Of a stretch of DNA of 64,000 nt, positions 63,961-64,000 are shown piece after piece. How positions within the stretch are numbered: the first letter of the stretch is position 1; every line of letters begins with the position of its first letter. The position numbers and the translations under genes are program-made. The notes beneath the pieces are model-generated. The model was not told the origin of the DNA. It saw only the letters and a program-made list of their open reading frames with translations, and made no database searches. The DNA comes from Chachezhania antarctica. GTDB lineage: Bacteria; Pseudomonadota; Alphaproteobacteria; Rhodobacterales; Rhodobacteraceae. Where the stretch lies: assembly GCF_003646465.1 (NCBI RefSeq), contig NZ_QZEX01000001.1, forward strand, positions 456,235 through 520,234. Direction: 5' to 3'.

Positions 63961-64000
63961 ATGCATCCCAATCCGGTTTTCAAGACGGCGGGCGATGAAC
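63961..64000 (+). CDS. Start of an unidentified gene (cut by window end)
   Basis: Thirteen codons beginning MHPNPVFKTAGDE, after a GGAGGGCGGG ribosome-binding site directly upstream. The MHPNPVF start is reminiscent of FMN-binding PaiB/pyridoxamine-oxidase-like proteins, but the fragment is too short to assign. Confidence 0.5.
   Translation, partial: MHPNPVFKTAGDE

Overview
The window is a 64 kb piece of a GC-rich chromosome from an alphaproteobacterium, most likely a member of the Rhodobacterales (Roseobacter group). The evidence is lineage-typical gene content (UPF0262, DUF2948, HemP, the Anbu/alpha-E/ATP-grasp/DUF2126 cluster), gene orders such as murA-DUF2948-hisD-UPF0262, and an alphaproteobacterial LexA site (GAAC-N7-GAAC). 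There is no rRNA, CRISPR array, integrase, transposase or phage module. Two tRNA genes are present (Thr-GGT and Pro-CGG). Most of the region is core chromosome.

Layout. 0.1-6.4 kb: four same-strand genes for surface glycan or protein glycosylation: a DxD glycosyltransferase, an unknown protein, a two-domain protein whose first half looks like a decayed copy of that transferase, and a transferase-methyltransferase fusion. 6.4-13.5 kb: the Anbu proteasome-like peptidase with alpha-E, circularly permuted ATP-grasp and a divergent transglutaminase-DUF2126 protein, plus an NTF2-like gene. 13.6-17.6 kb: HemP with a coupled small ORF, then three SGNH/GSCFA-type proteins, one carrying RTX repeats. 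17.7-21.7 kb: rnd, lptC-lptA-lptB, hpf, ptsN (LPS export and ribosome hibernation/PTS-Ntr, without rpoN). 21.7-26.8 kb: SpoIIE-type response regulator and HPt protein, a membrane protein, argG, DUF2798, Hsp20. 27-31 kb: glcD-glcE-glcF glycolate oxidase. 31-34 kb: rlmH, rsfS, mscS. 34-39.6 kb: leuC, an HdeD-like gene, leuD, an exported phosphohydrolase, an MBL hydrolase. 39.7-44.5 kb: a minus-strand operon from a small protein and murA through hisD to LMW phosphatase and GNAT. 44.6-50.6 kb: tRNAs, leuB, peroxiredoxin, glutathione-dependent formaldehyde dehydrogenase, two lipoproteins. 50.7-54.9 kb: LexA-controlled imuB and an ArnT-like transferase bracketed by long structured repeats. 54.9-59.2 kb: gabD, an alpha/beta hydrolase, LysR plus its divergent oxidoreductase. 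59.3-64 kb: aroC, a TPP riboswitch with thiBPQ, and the first codons of a next gene.

The most unusual material is intergenic. One family of nested hairpins occurs at 25.7, 52.5 and 54.5 kb; two of its copies flank one gene and show paired sequence changes in both arms. A second family (AAATACTCC followed by GGGGCAGAGCCCC-type palindromes) occurs at four or more places, often inside operons. The Anbu cluster and the glycosyltransferase cluster are the best candidates for poorly understood protein systems.
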